NCBI GenBank assembly: GCA_964023275.1
Contig: OZ029916.1
Location: 32,394,587-32,458,586 of the forward strand
From: Norana najaformis
Lineage: Eukaryota; Annelida; Clitellata; Crassiclitellata; Hormogastridae
DNA length: 64,000 bases
Direction: 5' to 3'
Shown here: piece by piece, positions 11,890 to 23,300 of the stretch
How positions within the stretch are numbered: position 1 is the first letter of the stretch
Layout: each line of letters begins with the position of its first letter
Made by a program: the position numbers and the translations under genes
The notes under the pieces: generated by a model
Seen by the model: only the letters and a program-made list of their open reading frames with translations
The model's database searches: none
What the model was told of the DNA's origin: nothing

Positions 11890-11985
11890 GGATCTCACCC
11901 GATTAATTCATTGAAAAATGAGCAAGGTCGAGGCAATACGGTTGCTATAGAAAAACGTGTAGCCTACATTTACATTTTCAGGTGT
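11890..11985 (+). repeat. Interspersed repeat, pair member 1
   Basis: GATCTCACCCGATTAATTCA followed by GGTCGAGGCAATACGGTTGC and then CTATAGAAAAACGTGTAGCC is closely repeated at 15259-15342. The segment ends with CTATAGA and A/T-rich CATTTACATT, so it may be another SINE or LINE 3' end. Confidence 0.5.
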
Positions 11986-12119
11986 TGCTCTTCATTAGAT
12001 CATGCGCTTCAGAAAACGTCCAGTAGAAGATAAATACGTTTTTTAGCGATACTGTAATGATTTGTTTTATAAATCATATTAAGAATGTGTACGTATGGCC
12101 ATTTTGCCCATCCGATGCC

Positions 12120-12310
12120 CATCCGATTCCAGACACCACCCACCTTAGCCGTCTGATTGCCTGCTTGCCTGACTTTTGGATCTTTACCTGGAACCGAACT
12201 CACCTTGCCTATCGATGTTATTTTGACTGAGCACCTGTAAAAAAGGTGGTTCCCGCGACTTAGCTTTCGTTGGGCGCTTTAGAAATCCAAAGATTATTAT
12301 TACGATTTGT
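12120..12310 (+). mobile_element. GATTAC-tailed LINE 3' end
   Basis: Copy of the element at 7495-7680: CAGACACCACCCACCTTAGC, TGACTTTTGGATCTTTACCT, CCTATCGATGTTATTTTGAC and TTGGGCGCTTTAGAAATCC follow in the same order, ending in a decayed ATTATTATTACGATTTG tail. It is slightly longer at the 5' side than the 7.5-kb copy. No intact coding frame. Confidence 0.65.
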
Positions 12311-12319
12311 ATTGTAGCT

Positions 12320-14150
12320 TTAGCCTACCTTTGTTTCGAGCTGAAGTGAAGATACTGTAGGTCTATATGTTAGGTCAATATCGTTATCTGTAGCATATTT
12401 ACAGCTTAGTGCTTCCTTTGGCTTCCATCATACGTCTCCTGAAAAGTTCATTATAAACTCTAGCATAGTTTAAGATGGGGAACGTCTTCGAGCGCTTTTA
12501 TAAGTAGCTATATATAACGGTCCAGTTACAATACCTTACGTGATCCTATTTTCCAGGCCCCACATAGAGTCTTGATTGCATATTACATTGCATTAGTCTT
12601 CTGTAAATGCTGCAGAAGTGAGTTCTTACCGAGTGGGTCACGGTTCTTGCCTTCTGGCTCATCCTCGGATGTTCGCCTAAGTCTTGGCCAACAAGTAGGT
12701 CAAAGATGGCCTATTCCAGGATTGCTGTATTTGTTTATAGAGGTATATTTATTTGTGCTACTCAACAGGCCTAATTGTGCATGTGATACAAAGGCTGTTA
12801 TAATATCTAGAAATATAGGCCTACAAGCGACGAAGTTGAGAGGTCAACTATTTTAGACGTCAGACGTTAGGACGATTTGCACCATTGCCCTATAAAATAT
12901 ATCGTATTCCTATGCAGTGTTCTTATATTTCTATAATTACATGTTCCAATAGTCTTATATAGGATTCCTGTATTCATGTGTTTGGCTATATGTAGTGCAA
13001 CGTTGTTAGATGTTCCTACGTTTATCTATGCATCGCTCTAAGTCCTGAAGCTCGTGAGATAATCCTTCGGTTCCGTATTCCGAAACGCGTCCTGTCCACT
13101 GTCTTGGCTTCATTAGGTTTCTTATCAGGTGAAATGCGCTTCTTATGTGGACCTAACGCAACAAACGACAATCGACTTTGAACTCAAATTGCTACCCAGC
13201 GACGTTAAACATTAAGCCCTAAACGCGTGTAGATACGACTCACGCAATTAACAAATTCATTACAGATTTTCCCTCTGCATGCCAAGCCCAGCAACAAAAA
13301 CCTACTATGTATAATATCAACTACATATGCAGTCTTTTATATACATGTTTATATAGCCTGTTATATATATAATATATATACACATATATGTGTCTTTAAC
13401 TGAAAGACCATTAAATATTAATGTAATTATAGACTGTGTAAAATTGCATGATATTATTGACTCGCGCGTGGCATGGTTCCATCTTCTTTAAATGCACTGG
13501 CGAAGTGGAGTCTCGGTCTGTATAGGCCTATTCTTTTGAGGAATTGTGCTAACGATGTAGGCTTTTAAAAGGTAGACATACACGCTAATTATGTAAGACG
13601 TTATCGCTAGGTCTAGACGCAGTTGTAAGTTACACAATCTTTGTTTAATATATATAGGCATACATTGTGACTGGAATAAACGGAACGGAGAAGCTCATAA
13701 TAAATTGTTTTTTTCAGACTTTATGAAAATTTTAATTGTTAATCTTGAATGCAGGTTATTATGAAGTTTTCCAGGGGTACCCACAAATCGGCCCACGTGA
13801 GTCAGACAAGGGAAGAGAAGGGGCAACGTGAAACATGCAGAAAGGCCTAACGAAACACGTGGAGTCAAGCAGAAGGGCCTACTGAGAGGAGGGCCAAGTG
13901 AAAGTAAGGGCAAGGGTGAAGTCCGCAAAAACACAGGTGGACGGGCAATGTGCATGTGACGAAGCGAAACAAACGGAGGAAACAGGTGGATACAAGAAAC
14001 AAGTGAAAGGACGACGACGCTTGGAACTGCTGATCGAGCGAGTATTCCTGTGAAAGTCACACTAAAATATGCAGACAGGCAGACACAAACACACACTGAA
14101 AGACACACAGACACTGACACACACAGACATTTACAAATTTAGTCAGACCA
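12320..14150. other. Intergenic, nothing recognised
   Basis: No supported gene. A TA-rich tract lies near 13360-13390, and 13790-13990 is purine-rich. Frames there (Pro/Leu/Ser-rich on the minus strand) look compositional. Confidence 0.5.
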
Positions 14151-14260
14151 TTCTGGTGGGTGGTGTTTGGAATTGGATCTGCAGCATAGATAAGGGGAAG
14201 AATCAGAATAGGATCTTTGGAAGAGGAGTGTTTTCAGTTTTGAGTGGAAGACCTGTGGAC
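14150..14260 (-). mobile_element. LINE C-terminal fragment of the GATTAC-tailed family
   Basis: The minus strand encodes FHSKLKTLLFQRSYSDS and then RSNSKHHPP, matching the fragment at 34.07-34.2 kb. The 3' UTR and tail are absent from this copy. Confidence 0.55.
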
Positions 14261-14394
14261 AGTTACCATATCTCACTTCCGTTACCAGGGTTCCACCACC
14301 GACCAGCACTTCCTCTTAGACGAAAGACGCAGTGTCCTAATATCCCTCCAGCCACTAGGTCTGTGCAGGACAGGCATTCGTCCCCGCTCTGCCA

Positions 14395-14420
14395 GTATAA
14401 TTTAGCATGCTAAATTATAC
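14395..14420. repeat. Perfect 26-bp palindrome
   Basis: The half-site GTATAATTTAGCA is followed immediately by its exact reverse complement TGCTAAATTATAC with no spacer. It could extrude as a short cruciform or mark a transposon end. Function unknown. Confidence 0.9.
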
Positions 14421-14884
14421 AGAAACGATGCCCCGGTCAAATCCAGTGAAGGAAGAACAGAGGGCTGGCGTTTCGATGGATGTACATTGCGCAAGGCAAT
14501 GGTGTATGACGGCGCAGGTTGACGCAATAGCCTGAAATCATCGTATGACGTTCTTACATCACAATTTTCCCAGCCAAGGACATGTTGGTCCACGTGACAG
14601 TTATTTTGGGCAAACTGAAAAGTACTTTTCTCTACCGGTCTGTTTCTATCTTTCACTTGCAGTTATTATAGTTTCTGCCATGCAGTCATGTCTGTTGGTC
14701 AGTCGCCAATCAGCCTTAGCTGCAACTTTAAATCACAGTCAGCTGGGTAGATTTTCATTTCACATGTTTTCTATTTTCGAACATTCCACTTGTAATAATC
14801 ATATTAAAGTTAAGCATAAAGGCAATTTGTACTGTTATTGTTGCCATTATTATTATTAAAAACAAAATGCTAACTGGTTAGTTG

Positions 14885-15045
14885 ACTTGGGTTAGTGGGT
14901 CTCGCTTTTGGTCCTGGCTTCTCTTGCATGGCCTGGCCTTGTGGATCCAAGCCTTGGCTTCAATGGTCTTGGCCTTGTGGGTCCTGGCCTTAGCATTGTA
15001 GATCTTGACCTTGTGGATCTTAGTCTTGTTAACATCACCAGTCAG
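14885..15045 (+). repeat. Degenerate TTGGCCTTGTGG minisatellite
   Basis: Repeated CTTGGCCTTGTGGGTCCTGG-like words with drift (CTTGTGGATC, CTTGGCTTC) over about 150 bp. No coding call. Confidence 0.6.
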
Positions 15046-15258
15046 GCTGGTCACTTCCGTATAGGTTGAACCTCACATTAGAAATACGGTGTTGTATCAT
15101 GTATATACATTATCCTTTTACGTTACATTGCAAGTCATTACAATTAAAACCTGAAACTCACTTATCTTCTACTGCACAGCAACATTTACAAATTGTTTTG
15201 TCTGACAAGCAAGCAAGAGAAATTTTCTAAACGACACAACATGGGCAGCGGTGGTGAC

Positions 15259-15342
15259 AGATCTCACCCAATAAATTCATTGACAAACTAGTAGTGTCGA
15301 GGCCATGCGGTCACTATAGACAAGCATGTACATTTACATGAG
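15259..15342 (+). repeat. Interspersed repeat, pair member 2
   Basis: Second copy of the repeat at 11890-11985: ATCTCACCCAATAAATTCAT, GTGTCGAGGCCATGCGGTCA and then CTATAGACAAGCATGTACAT. Confidence 0.5.
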
Positions 15343-15344
15343 CC

Positions 15345-17097
15345 TAAAAATAAGTCTCATAAAAGCAGCTGAAGCATTCACTTATCTCGGTTCTTAAGCC
15401 AAGAAACAAGCTGTCATCTGAATCAATGTAAACCATATGCACAGCCACCTTTATGAGGTGATGTAAATAGCAATATACGATCCAACCAGACCATCCAGTA
15501 TATCGATTCAATAATTTTGTTTCGAGAAAGATACATGCAATTTTGGAATAGAATTTAACCAGTGAAATTAGTATCATTCTTTAAAGTCTAAAAACACTTC
15601 ACAGGAAAAAATAGCGAAAAAAGTTGTGCTGTCATGACTGAATGTCGGACTAGTTACAAGTTCTTGCACAACTGCAAATTTTGCAACTGCAGAAGTAAAC
15701 TCATAATATGACCCACCAACAAATACACATGATATTTCACATGTTTTTGAGCCATACACGTAAAAAATGTTGCAAGACTACCTAAATTTTTTAGTGCACA
15801 AATGTTACATCTTCAAATGGTGCTGTAAAAAGTAACCACATAAAATCCCCAGAGTGCTAATAAAATCCTCAAGCTGCACATCAAGCACATGGTTAGTAAT
15901 GCACTCTGTCACTGATGTGCAGGACAGTGAGTCATTCACTGGAAAATAAGATAACATTTCAATATTGCAATTATCATTTTGTATTACTGGTACATGCATA
16001 TCATGCCAATTCAGAATTTTGAACATGCATGAAACAAAACAAGCAAGAATTCTCCCTCAAATTATTACTCTAACTTCTGCACTCACTAGGACTTTAACTA
16101 AGTACCTTATTAAAGACTTGATGCGTCAATCCCTGTAACAGATCACATAAGCCAGAAGCAATTCAATCAGTAAAGGAATGTGGACTAAATAAAATTGCAC
16201 CTTGATACTCACAAACATAGCCTAAAAAGTTTCCAAATTTAACATAAATTTCTGAAGATACACGGTGTCCAGAAAAAGTATCCCCAAGATAAATCACAAG
16301 AAATAAAATATAGTTTTTAAATTGTGAATACATTAAAACACCTATAGCAGAGGAGTCTCGAGTATTTATTTGCATTCAGAGTTCATGTTCAAACTGTCAA
16401 CTGTTGGCCCAGACACAATCACAAAGATAAGCATGCCCCGCACAACAGCAGCAATGATAATTAACTGAAAGCAAGTATGAATAACATTAGAGTTAACAAA
16501 AATAATTATGTAATAGCATGACACCATTTTAAAGAGACCTTTCATAAACTATAGAAATCATAAATATTAGGTAAGTTAAGAAAAAATCTTCCTATTTAAC
16601 GTAAATTTTGTAAATCTTTGCTGAAGTTATCCGAGTTTACCCAAAGTTTCTTTTTTTTCTGGACACAGTGTAGACCCGATGTTGTAATAATGTTTTTTAA
16701 ATAAGGACTAGTGTAGCTTTAATCAAAGTGCTTTCTGATCTTGCATCGTTAAGTCAGCTTACATCAGGTATAACAAAGCATGTACTAATACAATTTCACT
16801 GTACACCAAGTATAATATAGTATGTGCCAAAATATTTCACTGCCACATTTAACTACATCACAAGTAAATACATCTATATTTACAACGCAGACAACTGCAG
16901 TAAACCACAAACTAATTCTATGGCATATGCTACATGCATATTTCAAACTCTACATTTTAAATATAGAATTTAAAATGCGAGTGCATGCAAAATTCTACAT
17001 TTCTCACAAGTAAGTGACCCAGATGCATGCTAATCAGTGGGCAAAACAGGTCAAGTGGCAAAGTATCAAACAGACCTAGTTCTAAGCCACTATTTCT
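15345..17097 (-). other. Downstream region of ATP6AP1, possible long 3' UTR
   Basis: AT-rich sequence following the ATP6AP1 stop on the minus strand. Several unrelated minus-strand frames of 60-78 codons lie end to end but have no shared splice pattern, and I recognise none. A TTTATT on the plus strand near 16362 would be an AATAAA signal for the minus-strand transcript. The 3' end of the gene was not fixed. Confidence 0.4.
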
Positions 17098-17304
17098 TTA
17101 CTCAGACACTGTGACGCTGATCGTTTTGCCTTTGGCGTCGTCCATTCTATCAGGTGTCTTGATGCTCATTAGCATGATCACGCCAAAAAAGAGGATGGCA
17201 ATCAAGACTGCTGAGCAGATAATCGCAGACCAGATTGGAATCGTGAAAAACCCAATGCAGTCGTTATAGTAACCAAAGCCGTTTCTCACATAAAATGCCT
17301 GGAC
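17098..17304 (-). CDS. ATP6AP1: ATP6AP1 exon 10 (membrane helix, tail, stop)
   Basis: An acceptor TTTCTAG precedes GTC. The exon encodes NDCIGFFTIPIW, a hydrophobic helix of about 23 residues, then SIKTPDRMDDAKGKTISVTV and stop TAA at 17100-17098. This is the most conserved part of the protein. Confidence 0.96.
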   Translation of the reverse strand, partial: VQAFYVRNGFGYYNDCIGFFTIPIWSAIICSAVLIAILFFGVIMLMSIKTPDRMDDAKGKTISVTVSE

Positions 17305-20300
17305 CTAGAAATAGCAGAAACACAAGATTAGACACATAAGAAAAAACACGAGTATTGCAAAAATATATACGAAAGTAACAAACATAATGCAAGCAAGCAC
17401 AAAATACGTGAACTGATGATAGGGTCTTATGTATGCAGATGAATAAATAACCAAAAGATTTCTTCTACGACAGTTTGTTCATTGGTCAATTAGCTGAGAG
17501 GCAACTGTTCACGCAGTTGATCATACAACTTATGACCAATACAAGAACACATCAACAACTGAATCACTTAATTAACTGATTGATGAACCCATCAAATAAA
17601 TGATAAACAAGGATTGACTAATAAATTATTAAGCAAATAAATAACAAACTGATCAGTGAATCAAATCAATGAAATCACTACTCAAATAAATGATCAATCA
17701 GTTAATTACTCAACTCACCAATCAGCAAAACAATTATTCAATACAATCACCTGGAAGGCTTTGAAGCTGAGAGATATCCCAGCATCAAAATCACTCGCAT
17801 TTTTCTCGGGCTTGATGGGTGGGTTGTCATGGCAATGATACGAGAACTTTAATGGCGTCCAGGCAACAAATTCACTGTCCAGAAGGACCGTCAGCGGGTC
17901 AGCGCCCGGGAATGAGGAGTTGTGGTAAGTCATCAAGAACTTCTTAAGATACCAGTATCCAGATTCAGATCCTGTGGAAGTTGTGTACGTCATTCTGAAA
18001 ATGCAACAGCTCCTCAACATAATGTAATTCAACCTGGCATTTATTTTCTTACTCCCATTTCTTTATTTCTATAGTGCTACTGATTAACGGCAAAGCACCA
18101 CTATTATTTCTGTATACAGGTAACTAGACATCTGTAGCTTTGGCCATACTATGAGGAAGCATGGAGCTTGCTTGGAAAAGAAATAACGCCGCATTAACAT
18201 CTGGATCACATGGAAGTCCATGAATAGCATGAATTGATAACATATGGACCGGGACTTGATTTACCACGTGTCCTCTACTGAGGATTACAGAAGATTTCAA
18301 CAACTGAAGATGGATGGCTCATGGTTCGGTCAACTCATGGGGTAAAGATGGCTAAAGACAAGACCATACAACAATAAAAAACAAATCTAGGTAAGTGGAG
18401 CTCCTTTTAGAGGTTCTTAAAAAAGAGCCATATCAGAGTCCAGATACACACACATACCAGAATATACAAACATACTGTTTAACCACATATCAAGCAGTGG
18501 AGCTCAGCAACTGTGCATTAAGGACAATTCTTACACAGCAGCTATAAAGCAGGAGTTCTAACCCAGACCCTCTGCATTATAAGGCAGGTAATCAACCACT
18601 TCACTGCAGTCTTTGCAGTTGATCATTGAGTAATTATCTTAGGTTATACAGGGAGGAAACAGATGTTGTTTAAAAAATTTTCAGATTGTTCATATGAAGA
18701 CAAAGATCGATATGTTCATTTATTCATTCATATCACTTACGCAGCATCCCTTGCAGATGTCTACTCAGTACATGTATATACTTATGTATGTACATGTCTT
18801 ATGTATTTATGTACATATGTACCAGTACTGTAACTGTAGTCATGAATTTTCCAGTGCTGCTTCAAGGTAAAATCATTCGAGGCACTTCCGACATGACAAT
18901 AAAAAATTATTGTCAAACAGAATGGTTTTCAGAACAGGATTTATCATGTGTCCTTTGGAAGAGAGGTAAAGAAAGCCCAAGGAGCTCACGCCGTAGGTTA
19001 CTAGAGAACCTATTCCAGAGAGAAGACTGACCACAGCAAAGTTTCGATGCTGGAGTGTGGAAGTTTGGGCTGCTGGAACAACTAGGTTATAGATGAACAC
19101 AAAGAGATTGTCTGTGAATACAGCGCTTTTAAAGAACCTGTCAACAGTGCTCTAATCAAGGCTACCTAACGGGGTTCAACAGTTGTGCCTTGTGGTGACC
19201 AGCAAATATACAGTGAGACAACTCCTGCAATATACTGCACATAATTGCAGTGGAAGACTTCCCAAATGATGGTCCAACAGAACAAGAAGGCCTGTAAGGC
19301 TAGTGTTTATGGGCAGCAGCAAGGCACTAGCATCTGCCCAAGGGCATAAGGTATCTTCATAAACATATTATATAATGTGGGCTTCGCATACTTGAGGTAG
19401 TTTAATATTCAGGTCATAATGTAATATTAGCAATACACACGACAGTAAATAAAATACTTTAAGGTAAGATTCCTTATATCCACATCACCAGCGGAAACAT
19501 CCTTTTTGTACTGCAGGTGGATGGTACAGGAAGCACTAAAAGAAACACAAAATCTCGTAAAATAAAGCATGGCAACTGCTACTCATTATATGCCTGTACC
19601 AAATTTAGTCTGCAAAGGCATGATCCTTGAGAGTTGGGAGATATTGCTGTTTAAGCAAAAACATGTATTCTAACAACAATGCAACCGTTCTTTGACCTAG
19701 AGATCAAAACCCATATTCAGCAGCACTCTGCCACTATATCACCTCACATAATATGTTTCTCTCCCTGGTGGCAAATTCAGTCAAGCATGGTCAAGTCAGT
19801 CACGTGGCACCATGCTGTTCTGTCCTGGCCTTTCTTTCATGCTGAATGAAGGCCAATATTCATGCCTGTCAGATCCTTTTCCACAACTTTAGTCCACGTG
19901 ATCCTAAGTCGATCAAATGGTCTTCCCTAATCTTTCTGAGGTTTGTTCACTGTCCCACAAGGCTCTTTAGTGGTCCTCATTCAGAAGCATGAACAACATG
20001 CCTGAAGAAAAGCAGTCTGCACATTAGAACTGTGGCAGAGACCGGCCTCTGTTCTCCTCCTAACTGCCAAGTTGCTGACATGGTCTATGTAAAGTGTGAT
20101 GCTTAACAGAGTGACAAGCTGCACGCATGCTTTGAATTATAATACTCTGGATAGACAACAGAATAGTATGTTTATGCAGTCAGTCCTACAATGAAAGAGC
20201 TCGTTCAGTTATAATGAAAATATTTAATTTGCACGCGGCACCAACAATCACAACTAGTGATTAGACGCCAAGACAATTCATCTACACACCTTTGCTAAGC

Positions 20301-23300
20301 TAGGCCTCAATTCCAACCAGCTTTGCCTAAGCCAGCATCAGATTACTTACTTGATGCTATGTATGTACAAAAATTGCTCACACGTTGGCATGCACGATCA
20401 CTCGATAAGACTCTGACCCCGGTACAGACAATATTTCGTTGTCACCCAGACTGGACAGCATTTAGCAGTTGGCATTCTAAGGTAAGGAATTTCTTTCACT
20501 TGAGCTTGGTAGAATCACCGGTTGAAGCTGACTCTGATGAACAATCAGCTTCTCCAGCCCCTCGTCCCACCCAGAGTTCTTCTCCATGTCTTCGCAACTT
20601 TGAAGTTTCTCCCACATCAACAGTTCTTAAACTCCCATCATATAATCACATGACACAATTGCTGCAGGCAACTGTTTGATTACTTTTGATCGTCTTTCTT
20701 TTCAGCTGAACTACCATTCTCATTAAGCTGTCTCAATTCGAGCTGGAGTTTCAGGATTAACTTTCGTGAGACATTTAATGCCTTCAATGAATTCCTTACA
20801 ACTCAAATAACATTAGTTATTTGCTCACATAACATAGTAATTTGCTCTTTGCAGTTTTTCACACAAATCACCTGCTTCAGACTAAATTTCCTTTATCAGG
20901 CTCCCTGCTCTCCATGCTGTTTCCAAAGCACAGTGGACAGTTTCCCCAAAGCCTAATATTATAAATTTTATGCCCAATGATATTGGCATATACAGAGATG
21001 CTGGCGATTATATACAGGCCTACATATCTACTTCTAACTTATGGTTAAAACAGACTTTACAAACAAACAGGCTAACAATTCTAACATAGACAAATGTGAA
21101 TAAGAGGATCGCTGCAACAAGAATTGCAGGATCCTCCTAAAGCACTACATGTCGAATGTGTCAAGCTTATTCATCGTCTGTGGTCGTGCAAAGCATTTAA
21201 TGTAACATCGCACTTTTACAGCACTCTTGTAAAACCTCACCAAAGTGCCAAAGATGCCAATGACTGCAAGTGCACTGACATGTCCATGTTGTTATGTCCA
21301 GTTCATCTGTGATCAAGTAACTGTAACTGTAATTTGCAATTTTTATACTGCCAGTGTTTAATGCACAAGGCATCAATCAAGTCATCTACCACAAAAGACT
21401 CAATTTGCCAACTCACTATCATCATTTAAATCACTAGTCAAGACTCACTTTTTTCAAAAATACTCTTTTATTTGCATAACTGCACCTCGGCCCCCAAGCA
21501 AATGTACATCCACACTTCATATTCAGATTAACTGACTTTGAGCATGCTATAAATGCTAAAAATAAATAAACAAAATAAATTACCATATCTTACCTTGTGC
21601 CATCAAAGACAAGGTCCTGAAAAGGTGCTGTATGTACAAAGATTCAGATTTGCTCACCTGATATTCAGATATACTTGTCTCAGATTAACTCATCTCAGAT
21701 TCACTGATTTGTGTACACAAGTGCTTTAAATAAATAAATAAATAAATACATAATTAAATGTCTGGTTACATGTACAAATGTCCACAGATTATTTATAAGA
21801 TTTGTATAGAAATATGTACTGACTTTTTGATAGTTTCATTAGTGGTAGACGGACAGTCATTCTCAGACACAACATTCCAGTCATTCTCATCGACTGAGAG
21901 GTCTGTATGATTCTTGTTCACATTGTAATTGATGCGAATTTGGGTAGTGTACATGAGAAATGCACCATCGACACTCACAACCAACCCAGTCTGGTTGCTG
22001 CTCTGTCCGTAGCCCAGTAGATGGCGTCCTGAATGCTGCTCATAAGCCTGTATAACAATCGTCAACAAAAACATCAAAAGGTATTTCAATGGTTAGCATG
22101 CAGGACTGCCAAGTCACAGCAAAGCAGGTCATATCCACTCCATCCATCCAATCAAGTGGAAGCAAATCCACTCCAAAAGAGGTAAGGTAAGGCAGGTAAG
22201 TGTGGATATGATAGGCTCATTAAACGTTTATTTAGGCACTCAAAATGAAGGATTTACCATAATTGTGTGATTATTTTGAATGGGTCAGCCATATGTTGCT
22301 GGTAAAATGGAACAGGATTAAGGAAAGACAACAGAAGCAAGAGAATATGGCATCAGATGAACTTCCAGGTTGGCTCGAGCGTCGATAACGAAAATCCCCA
22401 GGCTGTTTCAAAGCATTTGTTAAAATTCTAATACGTTATAATAGATGATTTCTTTTGATGTGCTGTCGGCTTAAATTTTGTGAAATTTGCAGTTCTGAAT
22501 CGGCTTAAATTTTGTGAAATCTGCAGTTCTGAATAACTTTTTGCCATGAAAATGAGACCTGAAAGAGGACATTCATAACATGAACACCTTTACAAGCCTA
22601 CACGTCTTCAGCTGTTATGCTTCAAAAATAAGGCATTGTTTCTCAGCTACTCTATTATGAAAATTAATTATGCAATACATGGTATCGAAGCAATGGAATT
22701 TTAGAAAAATTATAACCTTTCTGAAGGAGTGCAATGAAAAGATGCAAGCAGTCGCTACTGAACATGTGCAGGCTGGCAGCTAACTCATTCTCAGTTAGCA
22801 GCCGAAAAGTTGTCAGCCTCCCACAGAAATTTCCGATTCAACTTGTCTGACATAGGCTTACAATCTACACCATTATCAAATGACTGCACCAAAAATAATC
22901 TAGGTAAGGCCATTTGAACTCATGGTCAAAGTACTTCTACCTGAACACTAATTTATTAGCTGTAGCAAAACAACGTCAATGCCTGGAGATCTTGCACAGA
23001 AGGCAATGCTTGACATATTATCCAAAGGTTAGGCCAGTTCAAATGGCTATTTCTGACTGTGTGTCCGATTGGACATGCCATGTCTTCTTTCTAAGTTTTA
23101 AAGTTATATGTATAAAATATAATATATAACATTTTATACATAACATTTATATACAGGCCTCATTAAAATTACACACATACATTGCACATACACATATACA
23201 GGAGCCTACACATGCAGTGGAAAACTTTTTCACCAGGAGACAGGATACATGGATGAAATTTATCAGTAGGCACGTGATTCCATTCTCATGAACTATTCCT

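Noticed and set aside
13695-14120. 141-codon minus-strand Leu/Ser/Pro-rich frame
   Set aside because: Composition follows the purine-rich opposite strand, with no domain and no supporting splice sites.
20323-20679. 118-codon plus-strand frame in ATP6AP1 intron 7
   Set aside because: No recognisable domain and no splice context; antisense to a secure gene.
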